Below, in pieces: positions 51,808-61,349 of a stretch of 64,000 nt of DNA; position 1 is the first letter of the stretch, and each line of letters opens with the position of its first letter. A model generated the notes under the pieces. The model was not told the origin of the DNA, did not search any database, and saw nothing but the letters and a program-made list of their open reading frames with translations. Origin of the DNA: Rhodococcus sp. IEGM 1409 (lineage in GTDB: Bacteria > Actinomycetota > Actinomycetes > Mycobacteriales > Mycobacteriaceae); NCBI RefSeq assembly GCF_030056735.1, contig NZ_JASHKN010000012.1:1-64000 (forward strand). Direction: 5' to 3'. A program made the translations under genes and the position numbers.

Positions 51808-53418
51808 ATGAAAGCTCGCTCAGTGCCCACCGCGGCTCTGGTCACGATCGGCGTTCTCACGGTTGCCTCGTGCGGAAGCACCTCTGATCCTGGCGGCGGT
51901 ACCTCCGGGGACTACGCGCAGGACGGCAGTTTCACGGCGATCGTGAACGCCGATCCCGGCAATCTGCATCCCCTGATCACTAACCTGATCGCGACACAGA
52001 CGGTCAACACCTACACGAACGATTCGCTGATCACAGTCGATCCAAAGACTCGAGCAATCGGCCCTTACTTGGCCGAGAAGTGGACAGACGAAGGAACCGC
52101 GCTGACCTTCACCCTCAAAAAGGGAATCACCTGTGAGGACGGCTCGACTTTCACGGCACAGACTGCTGCCGACAACATCAACTGGGTGGTGGACTCGAAG
52201 AACGGCTCGCCCTGGTTGGGTGCCTCGGTTCCGGAATCCACTGTCGCCATGGCCGATGGCGACGTACTCACCGTTACGACAGCCGAACCCGCGCCCTTCC
52301 TCCTCGAACGTATCGGCGCCCTCAAACTTGCTTGCAAGGCAGCGCTCGACGACCCCACCAGCGTTCGTAACAGCAGCAACGGAACCGGTCTGTTCCGGAT
52401 CACCGAAGTGGTGGCAAACGATCACGTGACACTCGAACGCCGCGACGGGTACAACTGGGGGCCCAACGGGGAGACCACATCCGACACACTCGGCGTGCCC
52501 AAGACGGTCACGATCAAGGTCGTCACCGATCCAGCTACCTCGGCCAATCTGGTACTGACCGGATCGGTGAACGCGGCAGCAGTTGGCGGCCCGGATCTGG
52601 AACGCGTGGAATCGACAGGCCTCGATTCCATGGCGTATACGACGTTGTCCGGACAGTTCATCTTCAATCACAACGCCACTCTTCCCACCAACGACAAGGC
52701 GGTACGAGCCGCGCTCGTCCAATCAATCGATCTCGACGACTACACGGAGATCAACACCGGCGAAAAAGGCTTCCGCGCTACGGCATTGGCCGTTGTCGAC
52801 CCCAGAGCCTGCGACTACGACAGTGTCGCCGGTGTTCTACCGAAGTTCGACATGGCCGCGGCCAAGAAGACCCTCAGCGACGCCGGTTGGCGCCCCGGGC
52901 CCGACGGCATCCTGTCCAAGGACGGTCAGCCCCTCAATTTGAACGTGATCTTCAACAACACCCGCGACACCACTTCCGCGGCAGCCGAGTACGCGCTGAC
53001 CCAGTGGAAGGAACTCGGCGCGAAGGTGGAACTGCGTGGCGGGGACAACAATTTCATCATCTCGAATTCGTTTGCGGCGAAGGATCTCACCTCCTGGTCG
53101 GTCTCGATCGGACTGACCGTCCAGAGTGACACTCCCAGCATCTTCGTTCCGTACTTCTCCGGACCGATTCCGCCGGAGGGCGTCAACTTTGCATCGATGA
53201 ACAATGCGAAGTACACCGAACTCGCAACGAAGGCTTCCGGCCTACCCGGGCAGGAATCCTGCGCGGTATGGAAAGAAGCCGAGCAAGCATTGTTCGTCGA
53301 CTCGGACATCATTCCGGTATCGGCGTCACCGAACTACATGTTCTTCAACGGCGCAGAGTCGCTGTACGTACCTTCCGGCGGAATCCTTGTCGGGCCGGGC
53401 GTTCGGGTACTGGAATAA
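51808..53418 (+). CDS. Oligopeptide-type ABC substrate-binding lipoprotein (SBP family 5), orphan
   Basis: Lipoprotein of 536 residues of the DppA/OppA/NikA class. Signal with lipobox TVASC. Typical segments: GSFTAIVNADPGNLHPLITNLIATQTVNTYTNDSLITVD, GPYLAEKWTDEGTALTFTLKKGITCEDGSTFTAQTAADNINWV, and the C-terminal third ending in FNGAESLYVPSGGILVGPGVR. ATG at 51808 has AAAGGTG upstream. No permease or ATPase is near, so it must work with distant ones. It heads a transcript with two serine-hydrolase genes, which suggests capture and breakdown of a peptide-like compound. Confidence 0.92.
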   Translation: MKARSVPTAALVTIGVLTVASCGSTSDPGGGTSGDYAQDGSFTAIVNADPGNLHPLITNLIATQTVNTYTNDSLITVDPKTRAIGPYLAEKWTDEGTALTFTLKKGITCEDGSTFTAQTAADNINWVVDSKNGSPWLGASVPESTVAMADGDVLTVTTAEPAPFLLERIGALKLACKAALDDPTSVRNSSNGTGLFRITEVVANDHVTLERRDGYNWGPNGETTSDTLGVPKTVTIKVVTDPATSANLVLTGSVNAAAVGGPDLERVESTGLDSMAYTTLSGQFIFNHNATLPTNDKAVRAALVQSIDLDDYTEINTGEKGFRATALAVVDPRACDYDSVAGVLPKFDMAAAKKTLSDAGWRPGPDGILSKDGQPLNLNVIFNNTRDTTSAAAEYALTQWKELGAKVELRGGDNNFIISNSFAAKDLTSWSVSIGLTVQSDTPSIFVPYFSGPIPPEGVNFASMNNAKYTELATKASGLPGQESCAVWKEAEQALFVDSDIIPVSASPNYMFFNGAESLYVPSGGILVGPGVRVLE

Positions 53419-53472
53419 GCCGGAAGACAAAGCTTTACGCCTGCATCTATTTCTCCGATTCGAAGGATCTAC

Positions 53473-56400
53473 ATGACTGACCGTCCATTTGTTCTCGACG
53501 ACCTCCACCGTGTGGTCACACCCACTGAAACCGCAATCTCTCCCGACGGCACCGTCGTCGTCTTCGTTCGCTCGGAAATAATTGCCGGAAAGGCAAATAC
53601 ATCGCTCTGGGCAGTGTCCCGCGATTCCCAGGCTCATCGCCTCACTGCTGGACCTGCTGATTCGGCCCCTCGATTCTCTCCGGATGGAACTTCGATCGCC
53701 TTCCTCCGTAAGGTCGGCGACTCCGCGCAGTTGCACCTGATCCCGCTCGCCGGCGGCGAGGCCGAAACCCTCACCACAGCAGCATCACTCCCCCTCGGTG
53801 CCGGCGCCGCGGCCTGGAGCCCGGACGGAAAAGCCATAGCATTCGCCGCTGTGATCTCACGTTCGGACTCCACCGATCCGAACGCGCCCATCGTCACCGA
53901 CCGACTCGGATACAAGGTGGACGGTGCCGGTTGGCTCGGAACCTTCCGACGCCACCTGCACACCGTCGAGCTGGAGACGAAGGCAGTTCGACGGCTCACC
54001 GACGGTGATTGGAATGCAGACGTTCCGTCCTGGTCACCGGACGGCAAGGCTCTCGCCTTCACAGCGAATCTGGAACCCGACAGCGATCTGAACCTCACGT
54101 TCAGCGCCTACCGCATCCTCGTCGACGATCTGTCGGTTCCGCCGCAGCAACTCGGTCACGCCACCGGGGTGCAGGGCTCGACGCTCTGGCACCCGAACGG
54201 AGATTCGGTTGTCGCCATCGGCACTCCCGAGGTCCGTGTCGGAACTGCAGACCTGATCCGTCTGTCCGTCCCCGGCCCAACCGAGACACCGGTCGACGTC
54301 ACCCTCACCGCTCATCTCGATCGCAACGTGATGCCCGGCGCGCCCGGTTACCCCGGTGGCACACCGGCACTGTCGAACACCGGCGACGAGATCGTGTTCT
54401 GCCTGCGCGATCGAGGATGGACGCATCTGTACGCCGCCGACGTCGAAACCGGCACCTCCCGCTCCCTCGTCGCCAATCCCAACGAGGTCGTCGCGGCGCT
54501 CTCCGTTGCCCGTGATGCGCGCGTCGCCTCCGTCATCGTCACCACACAGCAGTCCTTCGGTGAGGTCGCACTCGTCGACCTGGACAGCGGCGCCGTCACC
54601 ACGCTGACAAGCTTCACCGCAGAAGCACTTCCCGAGGTAATCCTGTTTGCCGCCGAGGAACGCGAGTTCACCATCTCCGATGGCCGTACCGTGCACGGCT
54701 GGTTGCTGTCAGCTCCCGAAACCGACGGCGCTGCACCACTTCTGCTCGACATTCACGGCGGGCCGCACAACGCGTGGACTGGCGTTGCCGATACCTATCA
54801 CCCCGCCCACCAGGTTCTCGCAGCACAGGGTTGGCGCATCCTGACCCTCAATCCACGTGGATCGGACGGGTACGGCGAGGACTTCATGTACGCCGTCAAC
54901 GGCGCCTGGGGCACCTCGGACCAAGCCGACTTCCTCGAGCCGATCGACGCTCTTGTCGCCGAAGGACTTGTCGACGCGGACCGACTGGCGATCACCGGGT
55001 ACAGCTACGGCGGATACAGCACCTGTCACCTCACCTCACAGACCGATCGCTTTGCCGCGGCGGTGGCCGGCGGGCTGATCTGCGATTTCAACGCCATGGC
55101 CGGAGTCTGCGATTTCGGTCCGCACCTCGCCTCACTCGCCACCGGAACGACTGTCCCCGAGAACTCCGCCAAGCTCCTGGCCGCCTCGCCCCTCGCCGCC
55201 GTGAAGAATGTGGTGACTCCGACGCTGATCCTGCACGGAAAGTCGGATGAGCGGTGCCCGCTGGGTCAGGCCGAGGCCTGGTTCGCCGCACTGCGCCAGC
55301 AGCATGTCCCCACCCGACTGGTGGCGTATCCCGGAGCAAGCCACGGTTTCCTCGTCAACGGCTCGATCTCACACCGAATCGACTACAGCACAAGGCTCAT
55401 CGAGTGGGTGAAGCGATACACCTCCGCGAAGCTGCCCAAGACCGGCCTGGCCAACGCGTCTGCCGGAGCCGATGCATGGAAGCGTTCACTGGACGTACTG
55501 TGTGAGCGTTACGGCGTCACCGGTGCTCAATTCGGTATTCTCACACTCGATTCCAGTGGTAAGGAAATCACCCGTACGACGGTGGCTTCCGGCGTGATCA
55601 ATGCAAACACCGGGGTCGAGGTCTCCACCGATTCCCTGTTCCAGATCGGATCCATCACCAAGGTGTGGACCGCGATGCTGGTCATGCAACTGGTCGACGA
55701 GGGCTTGCTCGACCTGGACGCAACCGTCCGGTCGATCCTGCCCGACTTCGCACTGCAAGACGAGGAAACAGCCGCACGCATCACGGTGCGCGCACTTCTG
55801 AACCATCGCAACGGAATCGACGGTGACCTCTTCATCGACAAGGGTCGCGGAGACGACGTCGTCGAACGCTACGTCGAGGGCCTGCGCGACTTCCGTCAGG
55901 TTCATCCTCTCGAGGACGGCTTCGCGTACTCGAACTCCGCGTACGTCCTCGCAGCTCGTATCGTCGAGGTTCTCCGCGGCGGCATCTGGGACGACATCCT
56001 CAAGGAGCGGATCATCGATCCGCTCGGCCTCGAGCACACACTCACGTTGACCGGAGATGTTCCGAGATACTCTGTGGCAGCAGGTCATACGGGGAACTCC
56101 GTCGTGATGCCCGTCTGGCCGATCACTCGCTCGATGGGACCGGCCGGCTGCATCACCGCCAGCATCGGAGATCTACTCACGTTCGCGGAACTCGGACTCC
56201 TCGAAGGGCAGAGCGTCGACGGCGTGCGGATCGTGTCGGAGGAATCAGCCGCCGCGATGCGTACACCCGAAATCGATATCAGCGATCTGTTCCCGGACAA
56301 ATCCGGTTGGGGCTTGGGCTGGTTCCACGAAAACTGGTCGGGCGAAGAGATTTTCGGGCACGACGGCAGCACGATCGGCCAACACGCATATTTGCGCATC

Positions 56401-56841
56401 TTCCCCCGCCACAATGTCGCGATCGCGCTGCTGACCAGCGGCGGCAAAGCAGACGGCCTCTACCGCGATCTCTTCACCGAAGCCGCGGCCGCGTTGGTCG
56501 GACTCGAACCTCCGCAAGCCCTCGCCCCGAACCCCGCGAGTGCGGAGTCGATTCCGGATTCGGTTCTGGGCAAGTACAGCTCGGGTGGAATAGCTATCGA
56601 GTTCCGTCGCGGAGAGTCCGCTGACGAAGCCGTGATCACCGTCATCGGCGACGTCATCCCGAATCCCGAGGAAGACGAAACAGCTCCGAAGAAGCCTGCA
56701 GCGGTAGCCACTCTCGTACCGTCGCAGATACCCGGGACCTGGACCACCCGTCAACCCGGAGCTGCCGGTTGGACGACGGTACGGCCACACCGCGACGGCG
56801 TGTACGTCGGATTCCGCTTCCTACCACGGGTTAACGCGTGA
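53473..56841 (+). CDS. Fused S9 prolyl-oligopeptidase-like and beta-lactamase-fold protein
   Basis: Large protein of 1122 residues joining two serine hydrolases. Residues 1 to about 655 are an S9C acylaminoacyl-peptidase-like unit: TolB-like propeller (repeats with SPDGK), then a hydrolase domain with Ser511 in GYSYGGYS, Asp592 in GKSDERCP and His624 in GASHGF. Residues about 670 to 1060 are a beta-lactamase/S12-like unit with SITK (Ser727, Lys730), YSN (819-821) and HDG (963-965), and a small beta domain follows. All catalytic residues are kept in both. No signal peptide, so it is cytoplasmic. The stop overlaps the start of a second S12-like gene. Substrate probably a peptide or D-residue peptide; inference. 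Confidence 0.92.
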   Translation: MTDRPFVLDDLHRVVTPTETAISPDGTVVVFVRSEIIAGKANTSLWAVSRDSQAHRLTAGPADSAPRFSPDGTSIAFLRKVGDSAQLHLIPLAGGEAETLTTAASLPLGAGAAAWSPDGKAIAFAAVISRSDSTDPNAPIVTDRLGYKVDGAGWLGTFRRHLHTVELETKAVRRLTDGDWNADVPSWSPDGKALAFTANLEPDSDLNLTFSAYRILVDDLSVPPQQLGHATGVQGSTLWHPNGDSVVAIGTPEVRVGTADLIRLSVPGPTETPVDVTLTAHLDRNVMPGAPGYPGGTPALSNTGDEIVFCLRDRGWTHLYAADVETGTSRSLVANPNEVVAALSVARDARVASVIVTTQQSFGEVALVDLDSGAVTTLTSFTAEALPEVILFAAEEREFTISDGRTVHGWLLSAPETDGAAPLLLDIHGGPHNAWTGVADTYHPAHQVLAAQGWRILTLNPRGSDGYGEDFMYAVNGAWGTSDQADFLEPIDALVAEGLVDADRLAITGYSYGGYSTCHLTSQTDRFAAAVAGGLICDFNAMAGVCDFGPHLASLATGTTVPENSAKLLAASPLAAVKNVVTPTLILHGKSDERCPLGQAEAWFAALRQQHVPTRLVAYPGASHGFLVNGSISHRIDYSTRLIEWVKRYTSAKLPKTGLANASAGADAWKRSLDVLCERYGVTGAQFGILTLDSSGKEITRTTVASGVINANTGVEVSTDSLFQIGSITKVWTAMLVMQLVDEGLLDLDATVRSILPDFALQDEETAARITVRALLNHRNGIDGDLFIDKGRGDDVVERYVEGLRDFRQVHPLEDGFAYSNSAYVLAARIVEVLRGGIWDDILKERIIDPLGLEHTLTLTGDVPRYSVAAGHTGNSVVMPVWPITRSMGPAGCITASIGDLLTFAELGLLEGQSVDGVRIVSEESAAAMRTPEIDISDLFPDKSGWGLGWFHENWSGEEIFGHDGSTIGQHAYLRIFPRHNVAIALLTSGGKADGLYRDLFTEAAAALVGLEPPQALAPNPASAESIPDSVLGKYSSGGIAIEFRRGESADEAVITVIGDVIPNPEEDETAPKKPAAVATLVPSQIPGTWTTRQPGAAGWTTVRPHRDGVYVGFRFLPRVNA

Positions 56842-58244
56842 CGATGACCGATACACATACGATTACGGAAACACAGAACGCCAGCGAACTCGAGGAATCA
56901 AAGATGCAAGAACAGCTTCAAGAACTCGTCGATCAGTGGAGAGCCGAGGCGAACATCCCCGGCGTCTCGGTCGGCATCGTGCACGGTGACAAGGACATCG
57001 TCGTCACCAGCGGCATCGAAAGCGTCGAAACCCAGCTCCCGGTCACCGACAAAACGATGTTCATGATCGGCTCCACCACAAAGGTGTTCGCCGCAACAGC
57101 CGCGATGGCACTCGTCGAGGACGGCTTGCTCGACCTCGACACCCCGTTGGTCGAGTACATACCCGAACTGACCCTCGCCGACGAAGAAGCCACCCGCACA
57201 GTCACGATGCGTCATCTCCTGACCCACACCGGCGGATTCACCGGCGACGCCAGCCTCTCGGCAGGCTGGGGCGAAGACGCCCTCGGCCGCTCGGTTTCGC
57301 GGCTGAAGGAACTGCGCCAAGAATTCCCCGTCGGAGACGTCTTCTCCTACAGCAATTCCGGATTCGTTCTCGCCGGACATGTCGTGGCCAAGATCAGCGG
57401 ACTGACCTTCGAAGAGCTGGTCAAGCAGCGCGTTCTTGACCCCCTCGAAATGAAGAACTCGGCGTTCCTGCCCTGGGACGTGATGACCCACCGGTTTGCA
57501 CTCGGTCACTACATTCGCGACGGTGTCCCGTTCGTGTCCAACGAAACCGGACTGGACCGCGGCATGACGCCCTGCGGCGGAATGTGGTCCTCGGTGCGAG
57601 ACCAACTCGTCTGGGCACGTTACGCACTGTCCGGCGCACACCCCGGCGAAGGACAGCCACTCGACGAGTCCACCCGGTTGCTGATGCAGAAGCCTCAGCG
57701 TCCCGCAGCGATGATGTTCGAGGAGGTCGGCCTGGGATGGCTGCTGACTCGGTACGGAACCACGCAGGTGGTCCGGCACGGCGGCAACGTGAGCAATCTC
57801 CAGGTCTCGGAGTTCATGACGGTGCCCGAGAAGAACTTCGCCGTCACCGTGCTGACCAACGCACTCGGCGGCGGAATCGGCAAGAAGATCGTCGACTGGT
57901 GCATGACCAACCTCGCAGAACTACCCACGCCGGCATCCCTCGACGTGGTCGAGCCCGAGCCCTCTGCCGTCGACGCAGTCCTGGGCAGGTACCAGGCCGG
58001 CAACCTGACGATGACCGTCGCCCCCGGCGACGAAGGAATCGGCGTCCGAATGGGCAGCGCGAAGGACCTCGGCGAATACGAGGACATCGTCTGGCCACCG
58101 GCGATCCCGATCGCCTTCGTCAACAACCTCGACTTCGCTGCGCGTGCAGACACCACCCGGACGTTGGGACGCTTTGTCACCGATGACACCGGACGCGCCG
58201 TGATGCTCGAATTCGGCGGCCGTACCGCCAAGCGAGTGGCTTGA
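56838..58244 (+). CDS. Beta-lactamase-fold serine hydrolase (S12-like)
   Basis: Protein of 468 residues of the class C beta-lactamase/D-aminopeptidase/esterase family. SxxK is STTK (Ser79, Lys82), YxN is YSN (YSNSGFVLA), and the third motif is HGG (VVRHGGN). A C-terminal lipocalin-like part (about 380-468) contains AVDAVLGRYQAGNLTMTV. No signal peptide. The GTG at 56838 overlaps the fusion stop (ATG at 56844 is an alternative). It resembles the C-terminal half of the upstream fusion in sequence order, so the two probably derive from one ancestral gene. Ends in a strong terminator. Confidence 0.92.
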   Translation: MTMTDTHTITETQNASELEESKMQEQLQELVDQWRAEANIPGVSVGIVHGDKDIVVTSGIESVETQLPVTDKTMFMIGSTTKVFAATAAMALVEDGLLDLDTPLVEYIPELTLADEEATRTVTMRHLLTHTGGFTGDASLSAGWGEDALGRSVSRLKELRQEFPVGDVFSYSNSGFVLAGHVVAKISGLTFEELVKQRVLDPLEMKNSAFLPWDVMTHRFALGHYIRDGVPFVSNETGLDRGMTPCGGMWSSVRDQLVWARYALSGAHPGEGQPLDESTRLLMQKPQRPAAMMFEEVGLGWLLTRYGTTQVVRHGGNVSNLQVSEFMTVPEKNFAVTVLTNALGGGIGKKIVDWCMTNLAELPTPASLDVVEPEPSAVDAVLGRYQAGNLTMTVAPGDEGIGVRMGSAKDLGEYEDIVWPPAIPIAFVNNLDFAARADTTRTLGRFVTDDTGRAVMLEFGGRTAKRVA

Positions 58245-58250
58245 TCCTGT

Positions 58251-58293
58251 AGACGGGTGACGCGGTCCGATTACGGGACCGCGTCACCCGTCT
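58251..58293 (+). terminator. Strong hairpin terminator of the peptide-use operon
   Basis: AGACGGGTGACGCGGTCC (58251-58268) pairs perfectly with its reverse complement (58276-58293) around a seven-base loop and is followed by TTGT. The 18-bp stem isolates the operon from the histidine kinase gene. Confidence 0.88.
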
Positions 58294-58331
58294 TTGTAAA
58301 TGCACAGCCGCGAAGGTACAGACTGGACGCC

Positions 58332-59720
58332 ATGAACTGCATCGGCGAGTCGATTCTGCACCCGTCCCGGTGGAGCGTACGTGCCCGTTCGACCGTGGCA
58401 TCGACGCTCGTGATCGCCTTCTGCCTGGTGATCGCCGGGCTTGCACTGGTTTTCGTACTGGCGAACTCCCTGCATCTGTCCGCACTGAACAGCTCCGAAG
58501 CTCGCGCCACGCAGTTGGTCCAGCAGCTCAGTGGAAAGAGCCCTGCCGATCTCGACCCTTCGCTTCTGTCGACAGACAGTCAGATCGGAATCGTGCAGAT
58601 CGTCGACGCCGATCACCGAGTAGTCGCCCAGTCTCCCGGAACCGAGAGTGGCCTACTGTCCGAACAGCTTCTCCGCCCTGACGAGTCGGACACCTTCGGA
58701 AGGGTGAAGGAGTCGGACAACGAGGACTACTGGCTGATCGGACGCGGCGCCGCGGCGCCGACCGGACCGGTCACCGTCTTCGTCGGTGCCGACCGCGAAC
58801 CGGTCGAAACCGTTGTGACCACCGTTGCCGTTCTGCTGGCCATCGTCGGCCCCCTGGTTCTGGGGCTGGCCGCGTTTGCCACCTACCGTCTTGTCGGTTC
58901 GGCCCTCGCTCCCGTCGAACGCATACGCGCTCGGGTCGCCTCGATTTCGAGTGGGCGCCAAGGTGAACGAGTACCCGTACCGGCCGGGAACGACGAGATA
59001 GCCCGGCTGGCGACAACAATGAACGACATGCTTGCGCGCCTCGACGAAGGTGCACTGGCCCAGCAACGATTTGTCAGCGATGCCTCACACGAATTACGTA
59101 GTCCGCTGTCCACGATCACGACGGCTCTCGAACTGGCACACCGACGCCCGGATCTCCTCGACGACGCGTTGATCGAAGACGCACTACTACCCGAGGCACG
59201 CCGGATGCGGCAGTTGATCGAAGACCTGTTGATTCTCGCGCGCTCGGACGAAAGCGAAGTCGAAAAGTTAGGTGCCGTCGTCGACGTCGACCTCGACGAC
59301 ATCTTGTTCGCCGAGCAGAAAAGGATCGACGGTATCTCCGAAGTCAAGGTCACCGCTGCCGTGGCTCCGGTTCGCGTCTCCGGAGACCCGAGAGCGTTGG
59401 CGCGTATGGTGCGCAACCTGGTGGACAACGCGGTGCGGCACGCCGCGACCCTCGTGCATCTCGAGTGCTCCGAAGCCGGCCACGAAGCCCACATCGTGAT
59501 CGAGGACGACGGGCCCGGAATCCCTGCAGCAGAACGCGAACGAATCTTCGGACGCTTTGTCCGCCTCGACCAACCACGGTCGAGGCAAGGAGGTGGGTCC
59601 GGACTGGGACTCGCCATCGCGTCGGAAATCGTTGCGGCGCATCACGGAACCATCGCCGTCAGCGAGAGAGTGAGCGGCGGAAGTCGATTCGAGGTGACAA
59701 TTCCGGTACCGAACGACTGA
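58332..59720 (+). CDS. OmpR-partner type sensor histidine kinase
   Basis: Membrane kinase of 462 residues: two helices (STVASTLVIAFCLVIAGLALVFVLA and VVTTVAVLLAIVGPLVLGLAAFATY) around a 100-residue external domain, a HAMP linker, HisKA with phospho-His in FVSDASHELRSPLSTITTALELAHRR, and ATPase boxes NLVDNAVRHAA, DDGPGIP and GSGLGLAIAS. ATG at 58332 places the first helix at the usual distance. Its partner regulator is encoded tail to tail on the other strand, 3 bases away, which is uncommon. Confidence 0.9.
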   Translation: MNCIGESILHPSRWSVRARSTVASTLVIAFCLVIAGLALVFVLANSLHLSALNSSEARATQLVQQLSGKSPADLDPSLLSTDSQIGIVQIVDADHRVVAQSPGTESGLLSEQLLRPDESDTFGRVKESDNEDYWLIGRGAAAPTGPVTVFVGADREPVETVVTTVAVLLAIVGPLVLGLAAFATYRLVGSALAPVERIRARVASISSGRQGERVPVPAGNDEIARLATTMNDMLARLDEGALAQQRFVSDASHELRSPLSTITTALELAHRRPDLLDDALIEDALLPEARRMRQLIEDLLILARSDESEVEKLGAVVDVDLDDILFAEQKRIDGISEVKVTAAVAPVRVSGDPRALARMVRNLVDNAVRHAATLVHLECSEAGHEAHIVIEDDGPGIPAAERERIFGRFVRLDQPRSRQGGGSGLGLAIASEIVAAHHGTIAVSERVSGGSRFEVTIPVPND

Positions 59721-59723
59721 AGA

Positions 59724-60398
59724 TCAGGTAGTCCCGACAAAGCGGTACCCCACGCCTCGGACCGTTTCGATGCTGCGAGTTCCGAACGGCAGGTCGACCT
59801 TCTTACGTAGGTAACCGATATAGACCTCGACGATGTTCTCGTCACCTTCGTAGTTGCGGTCCCAGACGGAGCGAACGATCTCGCTCTTCGTGACCACAAC
59901 TCCGTTGTTGCGCATCAGGAACTCGAGAACGCTGTACTCACGTGGCGTCAAGGTCAATTCGCTTCCCGCCCGTCTCACCTGATGTTTGGCGGGGTCGAGG
60001 GACAGGTCTCCCACGGCGAGTATCGCCGGACGTTGTGGAGCGCCGCGCCGCACCAGAGCGCGCAGCCGCGCGAGGAGGACGACAAACGAGAAGGGCTTGA
60101 CCAGATAGTCGTCGGCACCGAGGTCGAAAGCGTCAGCGAGGTCGTATTCGCCGTCCTTCGCCGACAGCATCAGGATCGGCGTCCAGATCTCCCGGGCGCG
60201 GAGACCCCGCACGATGTCGTATCCGTGTTTCCCCGGCAACATGATGTCGAGAACTATCACGTCGAATTCGTCACTGCAGGCAGTCGCGAATCCGTCGTCC
60301 CCGTTGAGTTCGACGGCCGTCACGAACCCCTCGGCCACCAATCCCCGCCGGATCGTCTCGGCCAGGCGCACTTCGTCTTCGACCACCAGTACTCGCAC
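59724..60398 (-). CDS. OmpR/PhoB-family response regulator
   Basis: Regulator of 224 residues from GTG at 60398 (MRVLVVEDEVRLAET). Receiver with phospho-Asp in DVIVLDIMLPGKHG, Lys in DYLVKPFSF, and a winged helix ending with the family's YIGYLRKKVD and TVRGVGYRFVG. It is the closest mate for the convergent kinase. The extra 22 codons of open frame upstream are not homologous to receiver domains. Confidence 0.92.
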   Translation of the reverse strand: MRVLVVEDEVRLAETIRRGLVAEGFVTAVELNGDDGFATACSDEFDVIVLDIMLPGKHGYDIVRGLRAREIWTPILMLSAKDGEYDLADAFDLGADDYLVKPFSFVVLLARLRALVRRGAPQRPAILAVGDLSLDPAKHQVRRAGSELTLTPREYSVLEFLMRNNGVVVTKSEIVRSVWDRNYEGDENIVEVYIGYLRKKVDLPFGTRSIETVRGVGYRFVGTT

Positions 60399-60515
60399 CA
60401 CCGGCCCCGTTTCGTCGACACACAGTTGTTCGGATGCACCCAGTAGAGCAGACGGTTGGCCCATGCCCGAGTTCCGTTCAGCGTTTCTTCAGCTTCGGAT
60501 CGTCACACTGCATTC

Positions 60516-61349
60516 ATGCCTGCAACTGTGTCGACCGTACGAAACGTGGTCACCGAAGTCCTGACCGAAAGCACTACCGCGGAAATTGCGGTTGCCGCGA
60601 TCGTGGTAGCCGCAGCACTGTTCGCATTCGGTTCGATCCATCGAGCTTCCAGTATCCGCTCGACAGTCCTTCGCGCGTGCGGACTCGTGCTCGCACTGGT
60701 GACGCTGTCGATCCAGGTATATCGAAACGGGTGGTTGACGAGCTTCGACGGGCAGGTGACCGACTGGATGGTCGATCATCGGAGCGGCGCCCTGGACCAG
60801 ATCGCGGTCGCAGTCACAGATCTCGGCAGTCCTGTCGCCACCGCATTGCTCGGGATCACCTGCGGAGTGCTCATCTCGTGGCGAGCGCGTTCGGTAGTTC
60901 CAGGCTTGATCGTGATCGGAACCGTCGGCGGTGCAGCGGTCGCCAGCACAGTCATCAAGGCACTAGTCGGTCGCGACCGTCCGCCGACCAGTATCCAAGT
61001 ACTTCTCGAGACCGGCCACTCGTTTCCGTCCGGTCACGTGACCGGCACTGCAGCGCTGTTCGGCATCGCGGTTCTCGTTGTGAGCGTCGACCGAACACCG
61101 GCCGTCAAACGCCTTCTGATGCTCCTCGCCGTGACGGTCACCGTCGTCGTCGCGCTCACTCGCCTCTACTTGGGAGCTCACTGGCTCACCGACGTCGTCG
61201 CCGGAGCCATCCTCGCGACGCTTGCGGTCACTGTGGGTGGAGCCGTCTTCCGATTCGTCGGCACGCACAGCCAAGCCGAATCAACTACGGCTGCAGTGTG
61301 CTCTGCAGAACCTTCAGCACTTCACGCGCCGCAGTCGGTCCGGTATTGA
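60516..61349 (+). CDS. PAP2-family membrane phosphatase
   Basis: Membrane phosphatase of 277 residues with about six helices. All three catalytic motifs are present: KALVGRDRPP (K..R.P), PSGH (in SFPSGHVTG) and TRLYLGAHWLTDV (SR-type with catalytic His). Members dephosphorylate undecaprenyl pyrophosphate, phosphatidic acid or related lipids. ATG at 60516. Its last 65 bases overlap the end of the opposite lipoprotein gene, and its C-terminal tail (HSQAESTTAAV) is weakly conserved-looking, so the true end may have shifted. Confidence 0.9.
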   Translation: MPATVSTVRNVVTEVLTESTTAEIAVAAIVVAAALFAFGSIHRASSIRSTVLRACGLVLALVTLSIQVYRNGWLTSFDGQVTDWMVDHRSGALDQIAVAVTDLGSPVATALLGITCGVLISWRARSVVPGLIVIGTVGGAAVASTVIKALVGRDRPPTSIQVLLETGHSFPSGHVTGTAALFGIAVLVVSVDRTPAVKRLLMLLAVTVTVVVALTRLYLGAHWLTDVVAGAILATLAVTVGGAVFRFVGTHSQAESTTAAVCSAEPSALHAPQSVRY

